Shown: piece by piece, positions 35,601 to 43,915 of the stretch | How the letters are laid out: each line of letters starts with the position of its first letter | Position numbering within the stretch: the stretch's first letter is position 1 | Origin: Odontocerum albicorne | Taxonomy: Eukaryota; Arthropoda; Insecta; Trichoptera; Odontoceridae | DNA length: 64,000 nucleotides | Assembly: GCA_949825065.1 (NCBI GenBank) | Contig: OX463855.1 | Span: 36,012,281 to 36,076,280 of the forward strand | Direction: 5' to 3' | Program-made: the position numbers and the translations under genes | The notes under the pieces: model-generated | The model's database searches: none | What the model saw: the letters and a program-made list of their open reading frames with translations, nothing else | What the model was told of the DNA's origin: nothing

Positions 35601-37629
35601 GTGAAAGGGGACGATGTCAATTTATTTTGAATTGTAATTAATTAAATAATTCATTTATTTCCTATTATATTGAACCTTATAATAACTTGTGTTTACTACT
35701 TCGAAACATATTGAAATTATACTGAAAGACCCGGTGTAAAAGGGGACGATGTCAATTTATTTTGAATTGTAATTCATTAAATAATTCATTTATTTCCTAT
35801 TATATTGAACCTTATAATTACTTGTGTTTATTTATCTTATGCTCTTTTTTTTAATGTAGACAATTATATGTGGCTTTTTCAAGATGTCGGAAACGCGAAA
35901 ACATTAAAGTCAATATATCTGAAACAAGGAAAACTTTATCAATGATTTAAATTGAACAACATTAATGTTTAGTTATACACAAAACATCGTGTACGAGTAT
36001 AAAGAGATGTACCTTTTTTATTTTAAACTTTAAACATTAATGAACCCAAAAAACTTTAAGCTGATCTTGCTCCATTCGGTATTTCAAAAATGTATAATTT
36101 GTTTTACTTCCGTGAATATTTCACGGGTTGCAACTTGTATTACTATGCAACAATTCTTAGGACAGTTATTTGTTTTAATGAATAATCAATCCACACAAAC
36201 TAGGACAGTTATTTGTTTTAATAAATAGGCAATCCATCCAAACTAGGACAGTCATTTGTTTTAATGAATAGGCAATCCACACAAACTAGGATCATTTGTG
36301 CTATAAAATTCAAGTTACAATGCAATTATATGAGTCGATATAATAACTCTATGTTTAAAAAAAATCAATACAGCTGATTTAGCTTAAAAAATTTAACGAT
36401 CGATCTATAAGTGGACAAGGTCCACGAAGAAAGTAGAAACGCATTTCAGGTCCCCCCAACATTGAATATCACACTAGAGTAGGCAACCTTGTCCCCGGCA
36501 GCCCGAAAAAGATCCCCGACGCTCCTTATACCAGTCAAATCACGTATATTCCGGACCCAGGAGATTTGCTTCCTGCCAACACCTCTTCGACCCTCTATTT
36601 TGCCTTGGATGATCAGGTGCAGTAATTTGTACTTTGCTCCTCTAAGTACATGACCCAAGTAGGACACCTTTAAGATTTTAATATTAGTCAGCAACTCTCT
36701 ATCAACTTTGGCTCTTTGAAGAACTCTTGTGTTGCTGACCATATCCGTCCAGGGTATCCGTAGCATTCTCTGGTGCATCCACATTTCGAATGCTTACTAT
36801 AATTCAGCTGATTAAGCTTCAAAAATTTAACAATCGATCTATAAGTGGAAAAGTTGCACGAAGAAAGTAGAAACGCAACATTCATTGGACGCGGCAAAGA
36901 TACGGCCATTAGTAAATCAAATATGTATCGCAAAGGACAATAAAAAAATACATGGTCTATAGTCTCATCATCTAGACCACACTCGCAACCGGGATTATCC
37001 ACAATACCCATTCACAAACAGAAGTTTATTTGTAAATTTAGACTTTCCCACATATTTTTGTTTTTATTAAACAAAGTAAAATATTGTACAAATATTTGTC
37101 AAGGCTATACCTATATACAAATTTATTACTTAACTAATCTTATTTATATGTTATACTTTATGCACTTACTTAATCTTATTTTCCTACATATCATTTTATT
37201 TTATTTATTCAATCTTAATATATGAGATCTAAGAAATAATTAACACCTACATACTACTTATAACTAGATAACAATTCCTACACTAATTATTTAGCAAGAA
37301 CAACTCCACTCGTTCAGGCTACTTGTATTCCATCACATTCACTCAGACCTTGGTCGTCCCAGCTAATACTGACACATATGGTACGAGTATGAGAATTTAT
37401 TTTTTATTTTTTTTATTTTTCAGTTACACCTTGGTTAATCAGCAGAACTCCTCACTTGAGCTTTGATAACACCAATTTTGCATTAGAGGAACTCAAGAAA
37501 TTACAAGTGGGTCCTAAACAATACCAAACAACGAACCACACGGCTGAAGCCTGCCATAGCAGTGCTAGTCTTCAACAAGTGTCACTCTTAATCATTGCAA
37601 TTTCTGCACTCCTCGCTAAATTCCTGTAA
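26510..37629 (+). CDS. GPI-anchored-type lipocalin (Lazarillo/apolipoprotein D-like), gene 1
   Basis: Four coding exons (26510-26623, 31748-31949, 35109-35201, 37424-37629), all with GT-AG borders and intron phases 0, 1, 1, give 204 aa. Residues 1-16 form a signal peptide (MFIFVAVLALIGSASA). The lipocalin signature GVWYQIYR is at residues 41-48; YWVTATDYDSYAVVYSC fits strand G-H; PWLISR carries the arginine of the third conserved region. Four cysteines (Q-C-GDP, LDCVH, YSCKN, EACHS) suit two disulphides. Seven NxS/T sequons cluster in exon 2 and after. The last 16 residues (VSLLIIAISALLAKFL) follow a small-residue SSAS stretch, a GPI-attachment signal as in insect Lazarillo. Lipocalins bind small hydrophobic ligands; here the protein should be tethered outside the cell. 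Ligand unknown. Introns are full of transposons. Gene 2 at 44326 is a tandem paralogue. Confidence 0.9.
26724..26786 (+). ncRNA. Intronic hairpin, possible pre-miRNA
   Basis: In intron 1 of lipocalin 1, GCGCTCAAACCATTCTCT pairs with AGAGAATGGTTTGGGCGC across a 14-nt loop (one G-U). Extending outward with wobble pairs gives a stem of about 22 bp. The size and stem are at the small end for an animal pre-miRNA; a worn inverted repeat is equally possible. Confidence 0.3.
26937..27190 (-). mobile_element. LINE 3'-end fragment (RT C-terminus)
   Basis: Minus strand: KEGNVESQRYRRSCIRRCMD then VEDAKDMCRDRKVWHSV, the same LINE end as at 11650-12025. It sits in intron 1 of lipocalin 1. Confidence 0.7.
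27253..27353. repeat. Long fold-back hairpin, about 101 bp
   Basis: CGTGGTTCTAATAGCGCCTT ... GGGTTTTACTA pairs with TAGTAAAACCC ... AAGGCACCATTAGAACCACG, arms of about 48 nt with few mismatches and a tiny loop (CCAACAC). It is intronic. Either a very small MITE or a hairpin RNA source. Confidence 0.75.
27530..28031. repeat. 69-bp minisatellite with 264-bp higher-order unit
   Basis: Basic unit of about 69 bp (GACACCTTGCTCCATCGGAC, GTGAGACGGACGTGGGATAT, TACTCGGAGTATCGGTCC). Two such units plus a longer spacer (TTTGGATATTTTGGGTGGTG ... TTGGGGAGACGGT) repeat with a 264-bp period (27681 and 27945). All periods are multiples of three, so frames stay open on both strands (199 codons on plus). Confidence 0.93.
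28032..28565. other. Intron 1 of lipocalin 1, unassigned DNA
   Basis: No repeats, exon or termini recognised. Confidence 0.3.
28566..28668. repeat. 33-bp tandem repeat, three copies
   Basis: Unit GAAAAGTTAGTGTTGTCCTG followed by AAAGAATTATTTT, three near-identical copies in intron 1 of lipocalin 1. Confidence 0.93.
28799..29318 (+). mobile_element. Penelope-like element, GIY-YIG end fragment
   Basis: Inverted flanks: TTGTTTTATCAAACACTGTT with TAACGGTATAACCCTAC at the left against GTAGGGTTATACCGTTAC and AACAGTGTTTGATAAAACAA at the right. The frame at 28948-29181 starts MANHCINENHTFSIDVKFLH and continues KLDTLEALEISKS, the C-terminal end of the GIY-YIG endonuclease domain of Penelope-like elements. 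A 13-bp direct repeat AATATTAAATTAT flanks the insert (28786-28798, 29319-29331). Confidence 0.78.
29690..29815 (-). mobile_element. Possible tRNA-like SINE fragment
   Basis: Minus strand: GCCCTCATGGTTCAATGGTT then AAGTCGTTTAGCTCACGAAC, resembling a tRNA-derived head. The body is unrelated to SINE families 1 and 2. One copy only, so the call is tentative. Confidence 0.35.
29845..31087 (-). mobile_element. RTE-like LINE, 5'-truncated
   Basis: Minus-strand order: LFTKFLRVKSEQQIENRDEQ then QGFRRNRSTTDATI (31094-30960), YFAFINLTNAFDRI (worn LDLxKAFDR), TPTGLRQGDSLSTYIFNLVM DKIIEE, a worn FADD block near 30600, then 30402-29893 with YKTCVRPIMTYSIESRADT, RSSEMKVLRSIAGKTLRNRV and RSPGRPPKRWKDSW. 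Its 3' end is AAAATAAGATGATGAAGAAG, a simple-repeat tail. Several frameshifts. It abuts a piggyBac-like MITE at its 5' side. Confidence 0.88.
31088..31310. mobile_element. piggyBac-like MITE, copy 1
   Basis: TTAA at both borders and ends TTAACACTTGC / GCAAGTGTTAA. Subterminal CTGTGCTAAAAAAATCCGCC and an inner hairpin GCTGGACGC-TAA-GCGTCCAG. Almost identical to copy 2 at 56678-56898; relatives at 47146-47767 and 54070-54128. Confidence 0.88.
31311..31747. other. AT-rich intron end with a solo transposon terminus
   Basis: Around 31602-31631, GCTCGCGGACCGCGGGTTTG then CCATGACTG is the typical right end of a hAT element (CAGTCATGGC in reverse); its partner end is not seen. Confidence 0.4.
31748..31949 (+). 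CDS. Lipocalin 1 exon 2 (GxW motif)
   Basis: Acceptor TTTTCTTCAG; starts YMGVWYQIYR; ends VVTIN plus one base at ATA|GTAAGT. Contains the second cysteine and five sequons (NYT, NST, NHT, NGT, NAT). Confidence 0.9.
32045..33010 (+). mobile_element. LINE 3' fragment with amplified 3' UTR
   Basis: 32045-32130 is a worn LINE C-terminus (CGATCATGGATTGGCGC, CTCAAACAGAGATTG), followed by the 3' UTR and the tail ACTGGAAGAGATTGCC at 32955. In place of the single UTR unit seen at 17735-17850 there are eight tandem copies (next entry). In intron 2 of lipocalin 1. Confidence 0.8.
32201..32890. repeat. 90-bp minisatellite grown from the LINE 3' UTR, 8 copies
   Basis: Units of exactly 90 bp start GAATGATCGGGTGATAGTTA at 32201, 32291, 32381, 32471 and 32561, then three shortened units. 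Each holds TTCATGAGTGTATGTTCAC and GTGGGGATGATTAGTTATTT. On the minus strand it stays open as 30-codon repeats, but there is no sign of a gene. Confidence 0.95.
33115..33158. repeat. Perfect 18-bp stem hairpin
   Basis: ATCAATATCTTCTAACAA and its exact complement TTGTTAGAAGATATTGAT are separated by 8 nt (ACAAGGGG). Intronic; no flanking poly-U tract. Confidence 0.9.
33600..33805 (+). mobile_element. SINE family 1 copy
   Basis: Head GACCTCCGTGGCCTGGTGGG with TAAGACGCCTGTCTCCC; B-box GGGTTCAAATC; tail GGTTGGAAGAGATTGATATA ending at the A-run 33796. Best-preserved A box in the window. Confidence 0.85.
33840..34012. mobile_element. Chimeric SINE 1: reversed head joined to a forward tail
   Basis: 33840-33938 is the SINE head on the minus strand (CCGTGGCTTCATTGG, B box GGGGATTGATTCCCG). 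From 33938 the tail GGTTGGTTGGAAGAAATACC runs on the plus strand to 34012. The two halves therefore point opposite ways. Confidence 0.65.
34192..34415 (+). mobile_element. SINE family 2 copy
   Basis: Head GCGCATGGCCGCGCGGTAAC then GCACTAGACTTTCGCGCG; B box AGTTCGAACCCCG; body CTACTCCCCTCGAATGACAC and CGGCGGTATAAGGATACC; tail ATGCCGGTGTGCTTTAG. Clear tRNA-like A and B boxes. Confidence 0.8.
34516..35071 (-). mobile_element. hAT element beside lipocalin 1 exon 3
   Basis: Ends TAGTGATGTACC and GGTACATCACTA are exact inverted repeats, flanked by a perfect 8-bp duplication ATCTCGAA (34508-34515, 35072-35079). On the minus strand, about 34960-34800, worn frames read SIPSERMFSETGIIYEERIN followed by NAEKLLFLHY, the hAT dimerisation C-terminus (SVPSERxFSxxG). 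Left side carries direct copies of ACCTGGTACCCGGCAATATT. Confidence 0.93.
35109..35201 (+). CDS. Lipocalin 1 exon 3
   Basis: Acceptor CTTTCTTCTCTTTCTAG; codes NTGSYWVTATDYDSYAVVYS plus CKNLTDNKKS; donor TCAG|GTAAGT, phase 1. A hAT element ends at 35071, only 37 bp before the exon. Confidence 0.9.
35335..36140 (+). mobile_element. hAT-derived 3' region with 135-bp triplication
   Basis: Starts GGCCAAAAACCGTACGGTTG; the inverse copy is at 50770-51480, which is linked to a hAT transposase C-terminus. A 135-bp unit (ACTTCGAAACATATTGAAAT, GAACGAACCGGTG, GTCAATTTATTTTGAATTG) repeats at 35428, 35563 and 35698. The end TTCCGTGAATATTTCACGGG is a short palindrome. In intron 3 of lipocalin 1. Confidence 0.7.
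36155..36292. repeat. 43-bp tandem repeat, three copies
   Basis: AGGACAGTTATTTGTTTTAA followed by TGAATAGGCAATCCACACAA, repeated at 36158, 36202 and 36244, directly after the hAT-derived region. Confidence 0.85.
36444..36804 (-). mobile_element. LINE C-terminal fragment flanked by 73-bp duplications
   Basis: Minus strand: MWMHQRMLRIPWTDMVSNTR, VLQRAKVDRELLTNIKILKV, SYLGHVLRGAKYKLLHLIIQ, GKIEGRRGVGRKQISWVRNI. It is the same element end as 58664-59345 (plus). Target-site repeats: 36371-36443 and 36805-36877, 73 bp each, CAGCTGATT to GAAACGCA. Confidence 0.88.
36805..37011 (-). mobile_element. Jockey/R1-like LINE ORF fragment
   Basis: Minus strand: NPGCECGLDDETIDHVFFYC followed by PLRYIFDL, the CxCGxxxETxxHxxxxC motif at the end of Jockey/R1-type LINE ORF2. 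It runs into KFLKLNQLNYSKHS, the site hit by the LINE at 36444-36804. Confidence 0.75.
37055..37375 (-). mobile_element. LINE 3' tail (same family as 61245-62345)
   Basis: Minus strand begins TGGGACGACCAAGGTCTGAG and ends TTACTTTGTTTAATAAAAAC. It matches 62045-62345 almost throughout. In intron 3 of lipocalin 1, ending 49 bp before exon 4. Confidence 0.8.
37424..37629 (+). CDS. Lipocalin 1 exon 4 (C-terminus, GPI signal)
   Basis: Acceptor TTTTATTTTTCAG; codes VTPWLISRTPHLSFDNTNFA onward to the hydrophobic VSLLIIAISALLAKFL and stop TAA. Holds the fourth cysteine and the last sequon (NHT). Confidence 0.9.
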
Positions 37630-37753
37630 TTTTTATTAAATCCTATTGATAATTAAATTAAATGTGTTTCTATAACAATGTTACCACACATAATCTTTCC
37701 TTGTTGAAAAAATTCTAACGTTTCCATGTTTTAATGAATTGTGTTTCAGAATG

Positions 37754-37759
37754 AATAAA
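37754..37759 (+). promoter_or_regulatory. Polyadenylation signal of lipocalin 1
   Basis: AATAAA 125 bp after the stop codon; a weaker ATTAAA lies at 37636. The 21-bp repeat array starts just after it. Confidence 0.5.
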
Positions 37760-37767
37760 TTTAAAAA

Positions 37768-37872
37768 AATATGATACGTTTCGACAAAAATATGATACGT
37801 TTCGACAAAAATATGATATGTTTCGACAAAAATATGACGTGTTTCGACAAAAATATGATATGTTTCGACAAA
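37768..37872. repeat. 21-bp tandem repeat, five copies
   Basis: Unit AAATATGATACGTTTCGACAA, five copies, directly behind the lipocalin 1 poly(A) signal. Confidence 0.93.
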
Positions 37873-38302
37873 AATTTCCAGAATAAATTTCAAAATACGA
37901 GTATAATCGAACAAATAAAGTGTACTTATTTTACATATAAATAAATACATAAAACATTTAAAAAATGAATTATACTTTTAATTACCACTCTTTCGTTCTA
38001 GGTACGAGTATAAATATTCAAAATAAATTCATGTGCGAAATGTTATCATTTGGTATTCCACCTTTGTTTACCCATAATATGTATTAACTATAACTAATTT
38101 ATTAATAACATTATTTATTTATGGATTAAAAGTGTTTGATTTCTATTTAAATAAGATATTAACAGTACAAATTCAATTCGACGAAAAAAATCCATATTGA
38201 TAAAAATAAGTTTTATTTTCTCATGCTTAAATTGTCTTTAAGTTTCTTCAAATTTCATCCGTAAATTCTTTAGAGTGTATCAAAACCTATGTAAGGTGTA
38301 AC

Positions 38303-39165
38303 AGGCGGCCCTCTACATTCGCACAATTCGCTATTTCGCACATTTAAAATAATATATATTTTTTAAAGATTTTTGTCGATAATACAAAGATTGTTCGCTT
38401 CAATGCAGTCAAATACTCACAATGTATTGAACAGGTTTAGTCTTGCGTTAGGGCGCGTGTCGATGCGTTGTGTTTTGCCAATTTATTTGTTTATGTTTAA
38501 ATATTTCGCCCTTATATGTTTAGAAACATTAGTGAGAAACGGAGAAACTGCAGTGTTGATATGAACTTAAATAAATTAAGATTGAGTCTCTATCAGTACG
38601 TCTGTTAAATGAATACTTAATTGAGCAACAAGAGTTAAATGATATACACAATGAAAGTGAGGAAGAAGAAGCTGATAAAATCGTCAAGACTTTGACAATC
38701 AAAAATATTAATGAATCTTTCGTGCATCTTGACAAATTTTTGACTATGGTTGGAAATTATAGGGTGAGTCCTGCAACAGCTCACAAATTTGCCACAATAC
38801 AACCTTGTAACGATGTTCAGTAATTTTAATTATTTTATCAACTTTAATATAAGCCTCAATTCTCATAAATAGCAAGTTATTTAGGTAAATACATTACATA
38901 AGGTTGTATTGGGGTAAATTTGTGAGCTGTCGCAGGATTCATCCTATAATTTCCGAACCATAACATGAAAGAATGTGATGGAGAACGTATATCTCAAGTA
39001 TGTCCGTATATCCAATGGAGAACGTATATCTCAATTAGGCAGGGCGATCGAGAATGACACAGCATGTTATAGAACTCTTTATCAAGGAAAGAAAAAAAGG
39101 TGGTATTCAACTAACTCTTGACAAGTTTATAAAGAAAACACCTGAAAGCACTTAAACACGCCTCA
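38303..39165 (+). pseudogene. Decayed Tigger/pogo-like element
   Basis: The left end CAGGCGGCCCTCTACATTCG then CACAATTCGCTATT is a Tigger-type terminus. The transposase C-terminus survives: ELNDIHNESEEEEADKIVKT, LTIKNINESFVHLDKF, then (after a MITE insert) ISQLGRAIENDTACYRTLYQ and NSTLDKFIKK, matching the end of pogo/Tigger DDE proteins. The DDE core is missing. Confidence 0.65.
38744..38962. mobile_element. MITE family C, deleted fold-back copy
   Basis: Near-perfect long inverted ends of about 65 bp (CTATGGTTGGAAATTATAGG, ACAGCTCACAAATTTGCC, ATACAACCTTGT) around a short AT-rich loop shared with copies at 9682 and 44918. Inserted in the Tigger remnant. Confidence 0.88.
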
Positions 39166-39185
39166 TTAACTTAATTATATATACA

Positions 39186-39532
39186 TACCATCATCATCAT
39201 TGTCAACCAGGGTCGATCCAATGCTGGATGAAGGTCTCCCCAAGTTGACTCCAAGTAGTTCGGTTTTTTGCTCGTTGATGCCATGTGATGCTGCCATGCT
39301 TCCTGATTTCATCTATCCAGCGTACCTTCGGTCTTCTTCTGGGCCTCTTTATGCCTCTTGGGTACCATTGGATTATTTCGGATGTCCATCGGGAGTCTGA
39401 TATTCTGGCTACGTGTCCGACCCATTGTCATTTCATTTTTTTGCACACCTTTATAACGTCTTATATCTTTGTTATATTGCGAATCCAGGTGTTTCGTTTA
39501 CGGTCTCTTTTAGTATATCCCAACATGGATAT
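39186..39532 (-). mobile_element. RTE-like LINE 3' end, copy 2
   Basis: About 95% identical by eye to 21470-21815: minus strand ends GTTGACAATGATGATGATGG. Truncated near 39532, where unrelated DNA begins. Confidence 0.88.
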
Positions 39533-39539
39533 AAGGTCG

Positions 39540-40066
39540 GTCAAGTGGCCACCTCTGGCATTAAAACCAATGTTTTATCAACACACGAAATTCGTTTTCT
39601 TCCCATTGTTTTGAAAATAGCAAAAACAGCGTCACTAAATCCATTGTAACTCAATAACACAATCTCAGAATGTTATGAAAGTTTGACACATAGCTTCTAA
39701 AGGCTGGTACTAACTGAGAATTGTATGGATTTGTTATTAGAGGTGCCATATGTTGGTTAGTCCCGGGTATTGTTGATTGATGTATTATGTTATATGTATC
39801 TATACCATCACGGTTTGAATGTGGAGGAGGCGAAATTTGCGTGCTTGGATATCTGTTCTCTATACCTACTCCGCAAAGGATATAGTACCAGCCAAGCTTT
39901 TCACCGTGCCTGAATTACTATTATTTTTTTTTCAATTCCAAGGACAATTGTACAAAGCGTTGTTTATACATTAAACTCTTCTCAAGGATGCTCTTATTCG
40001 AGACTCGAACCTACTTATATTAAACAAATCACGTTTGACAGCTATAGCAGCGCCCGAGCGAATCAT
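39540..40066. other. Non-coding, one LINE-end scrap
   Basis: 39815-39895 holds ATGTGGAGGAGGCGAAATTTG, a plus-strand scrap of the LINE C-terminus (MDVEEAKF). Otherwise nothing recognised. Confidence 0.35.
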
Positions 40067-40071
40067 GTACA

Positions 40072-40301
40072 AGTGACCGGTGGTAAGTAATACATATCGG
40101 GCTTAAGAAAGAGACTGTTTGCCATAATCGACTAACTTCGGTTTTGTAGAGCGTCGTCTCTGTCATTCATACACGTGTTCCGTCGCGATTTGTCAGTCGT
40201 AAACGTAGTGCATTATGGGACAGAGACGACGTTCCACAAAGCCGATTATGGCCGATAGTGTCTTTCTTAAGCCCGATGTGTATTATTTACCACCGGGTAC
40301 T
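40072..40301. mobile_element. Palindromic MITE, family A copy 3
   Basis: Ends AGTGACCGGTGGTAAGTAAT and, in reverse, AGTACCCGGTGGTAAATAAT; inner arms with CTTCGGTTTTGTAGAGCG. Flanking GTACA direct repeats at 40067-40071 and 40302-40306. Confidence 0.87.
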
Positions 40302-40794
40302 GTACATATTACACATTTTTTGTATACAGTACAACCTTGTGGGATTATTGCCATGTGGCAATAATTCTACAAAGTCAACGTTTTGGATACTCTATGGAAC
40401 AATACCGTTATAGTTAATCTATGGAATACCATAGACTAAATGAATGAGGTCTAATCAATCTAATATCGGAAAGGTATTACGCAGTTAAAAAAACACGTGA
40501 TTGTGAGAAATTGTTTTTTTTTATATAATAACATGCAAGTATTTTAGAATGTTATACAACAGTTTTCTTATCGGTATAATGTTGTATTTTACTTGCGGAT
40601 TAACAAAATATAATATTTCATGAAATTGATGGAATCAGAGATCTTTAAACGTTTTTGTACTTCCGCCCTCTATATTTCAATGACGGAATATATTTTCTTA
40701 TAATTCATATTTTCATGTATAAATGAGCTGTTAACGTTTCGTACTGTTTGTACCTTATCGCTTTTCATGCATATTGGAAACCCCTGTTATGCTC
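40302..40794. other. AT-rich intergenic stretch, no gene seen
   Basis: Between the two lipocalin genes; nothing recognised. Confidence 0.3.
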
Positions 40795-41214
40795 CAAATG
40801 TCCCGTCGTCGTTACTGGTTCTCGTAGTTGAGGATTTCAACGTCAATTTAGTTGGGAAGCGAAGTTGTGCCATGGAGTTTTTTTTCTAAGTGAGTGATCC
40901 GTTGCACACTAGCAAACTCACCGGCCACATCGATGTACTGGAACCGATGGCACACCGAAATGAGACGAGCAAAGCACACCGGTATGCACTTTTTTACATA
41001 TATATGTGACCGAAGTCATAGGTATTCTTATATGAGTACTCCCGAATACTAGGCGGAAAAAATTGACGTGCCATTCGAGGGGACTAACCGGCTACCTTTC
41101 GCACGAAAATTCTTATATCCTTATACAGGGTGGCCACTGAAAGACTGAACGATATAAAACAAAATCTTGCAGGAGGTTCATCGTCGCCCTGGCAGTATGC
41201 GCAGTAGCTCCATT

Positions 41215-41385
41215 CTATTTATTTATTTATTTTTTATTACACATGACAAGAAATATACACAATTTGAGAAAAACAACAGATAATTTGATTTGGACATACA
41301 ATTTTAGTGGATCTGGGTTTGTTGCCTTTCATTTGTCGTATCCCCAGTAAACTAGGCTTTTGCCTGTATCTCACTGAGGATATTT
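41215..41385 (-). mobile_element. LINE 3' tail fragment
   Basis: Minus strand: ATCCTCAGTGAGATACAGGC, AAAGCCTAGTTTACTGGGG, then a poly(A)-like AATAAAAAATAAATAAATAA end. The same tail lies on plus at 47885-48060. Confidence 0.7.
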
Positions 41386-41800
41386 AGCATGAAAAAAAAA
41401 TCGATACTTCTTTCCGATTTTTGACTACACAGAAACAAAAACAAAACCCCGCTGCACGCTCTCATCAACCTGACAGTGACACTCAACTACAACTGGAAAC
41501 ATCTTGCGAAATTCAACTCCTCACACATCATCACTCCAGAAAGACCAAAAATATTCATCCCACACTATACCGCACACAATCACAAATCTCACATAAATCC
41601 CTTCCACTCGTCATTCATCCTGAAAGCCCAAGTACTCAAAATCCTGTCGCAATAACAACCACGCTCCGATCGACTGTCTAAATGGTTTTCCTACCTTTAC
41701 CTTTATTTAAGTCGGCACGCCATTGTATGTAATGGGAGCCAAATAAGCATATTGCCTTTGGGCAAAAGAGGTTTTAACTATTGAAATCATACTTTCAAAT
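41386..41800. other. Unassigned interior of the Tc1-like element
   Basis: Holds an 86-codon open stretch (41421-41681) rich in Gln, Thr, Ser and His. Its CA-rich composition (CACACTATACCGCACACAAT) suggests former repeat DNA. No motif supports a gene. Confidence 0.3.
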
Positions 41801-42252
41801 TATCTTCAATCACTGGGCGTAAAAAAAATTCAAGCATTGTCCTATACAGGGCCCCATTGATTCTTTCTGGCGGACCTTCCTTCATTTTCAAAGAAATAGG
41901 GGCCGTTAACTCTTTCAGTCATAACACCGCACCAAACAGTGCATTTTTGAGGATGCAATTGATAATGATGTAATTCTTTGGAATTCTCAATACCCCAAAA
42001 TCTGCAGTTTTGTTTGTTGATGCACCCGTTTAAATGGAAATGGCCCTCATCACTCATTATCAAGTTGTTGTTATCTCTGGCTAGGTGTTGAAATCGATTG
42101 AGGTACTGCAGACCCTGCTGTGTATCTTAGGACAATAAAGCTTATTTTAGTTTTTAAAGAATGTTCTATAACCTGTAACGAATAAAATAAAAAGTAAAAA
42201 AATAACAAGTTATGACTTTTTCAAACCATTCAGTCTTTTAGTGGCCATACTA

Positions 42253-43915
42253 TATAATATTACGCAGAAAAAATAGCCGTGTCATTCGAGTAGAGTAACC
42301 AGCGACGTTTCGCACGGAAACCATTATACTAGGCAGCAAAAAATAACTGGGTAATTGGAGGGGAGTAACCAGTGACCTTTCGCACGGAAATTCTTATAGC
42401 CTTATACTAAGCAGAAAAAATATAGCTGTGTCATTCGAAGCGAGTAATCAGCGACCTTTCGCACATGTATCCTTTTACAAGGCAGAAAAAAACAATTGTG
42501 TCATTCGAGGAGAGTAACTCACATCCTTATACTAGGCAGAAAAAAATAAGTGTGTCATTGGAGGGGAGTAACCAGCGACTTTTCGCAGGAAAATTCTTAT
42601 ATGCTTATACTAGGCAGAATTTTTTTTCGTGTTATTCGAGAGGCGTAACCGGTTACCTTTTGCATGTATATCCTTATACTAGGCAGAAAAATAGCTGTGT
42701 TATTCGAAAGGAGTAATCGGCGACCTTTCGCACATATATCCTTATATACTTTTACTAGGCAGAAAAAAATAGCAGTTATTGGAGGGGAGTAACCGGTGAC
42801 CTTTCGCAGGAAAATTCCTATATCCTTAAACTAGGCAGAATTTTTTTTCGTGTTATTCGAGAGGAGTAACCGGTTACCTTTTGCATGTATATCCTTATAC
42901 TAGGCAGAAAAATAGCTGTGTTATTCGAAAGGAATAATCGGCGACCTTTCGCACATATATCCTTATATCCTTTTACTAGGCAGAAAAAAACAGTAGTCAT
43001 TCGAGGGGAGTAACCGGTGACCTTTCGCAGGAAAATTTCTATATCTTTATACTAGGCAGATTTTTTTTTGTGTTATTCGAGAGGAGTAACCGGTTACCTT
43101 TTGCATGTATATCCTTATACTAGGCAGAAATAATAGCTGTGTTATTCGAAAGGAGTAATCGGCGACCTTTCGCACATATACCTTAATATACTTTTACTAG
43201 GCAGAAAAAAATAGCAGTCATTCGAGGGGAGTAAACGGTGACTTTTCGCAGGAAAATTCCTATATCCTTATACTAATTAGATTTTTTTTTCGTGTTATTC
43301 GAGAGGAGTAACCGGTTACCTTTTGCATGTATATCCTTATACTAGGCAGAAAAAATAGCTGTGTTATTCGAAATGAGTAATCGGCGACCTTTCACACATA
43401 TATCCTTATATACTTTTACTAGGCAAAAAAAATAGCAGTCATTCGAGGGGAGTAACCGGTGAGCTTTCGCAGGAAAATTCCTATATCCTTATACTAGGCA
43501 GAATTTTTTTTGTGTTATTCGAGAGGCGTGACCGGTTACCTTTTGCATGTATATCCTTATACTAGGCAGAAAAAATAGTGTGTTATTTGAAAGGAGTAAT
43601 CGGCGACCTTTCGCACATATATCCTTATATCCTTTTACTAGGCAAAAAAAAATAGCAGTCATTCGAGGGGAGTAACCGGTGACCTTTCGCAGGAAAATTC
43701 CTATATCCTTATACTAGGCAGAATTTTTTTTCGTGTTATTCGAGAGGAGTAACCGGTTACATTTTGCATGCATATCCTTATACTAGGCAGAAACAATAGC
43801 TGTGTTATTCGAAAGGAGTAATCAGCGACCTTTCGCACCTATATCCTTGTAATGGCAGAAAAGAATTGCTGTGTTATTCGAGGGGAACAAACGGCGACCT
43901 TCGCATGGAAATCTA
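42253..43915. repeat. SINE-body satellite with 220-bp higher-order unit
   Basis: Monomers of about 70-75 bp share CCTTATACTAGGCAGAAAAA, TCATTCGAGGGGAGTAACC and GCGACCTTTCGCAC, which is the SINE family 2 body in reverse. From 42618 they are arranged as a trimer with period 220-221 bp (starts of the TTTTTTTTCGTGTTATTCGA monomer at about 42618, 42838, 43059, 43279, 43500, 43721). The three types are marked by GGTTACCTTTTGCATG, GGCGACCTTTCGCACATA and GGTGACCTTTCGCAGGAA. Confidence 0.95.

Larger units (their letters stand above)
41126..42250 (-). mobile_element. Tc1/mariner-superfamily element (damaged)
   Basis: Left end (TA)CAGGGTGGCCACTGAAAG with ACTGAA, right end in reverse (TA)GTATGGCCACTAAAAGAC. 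Transposase remnant on minus, 42063-41842: MIMSDEGHFHLNGCINKQNC, RFWGIENSKELHHYQLHPQK, CTVWCGVMTERVNGPYFF, where SDEGHF holds a catalytic Asp of the Tc1-like DDE fold. The rest is lost. It carries a secondary LINE-tail insertion at 41215-41385. Confidence 0.82.

Noticed and set aside
42465..43000. Short frames reading YPFTRQKK on plus and similar on minus
   Set aside because: Translations of the SINE-body satellite.
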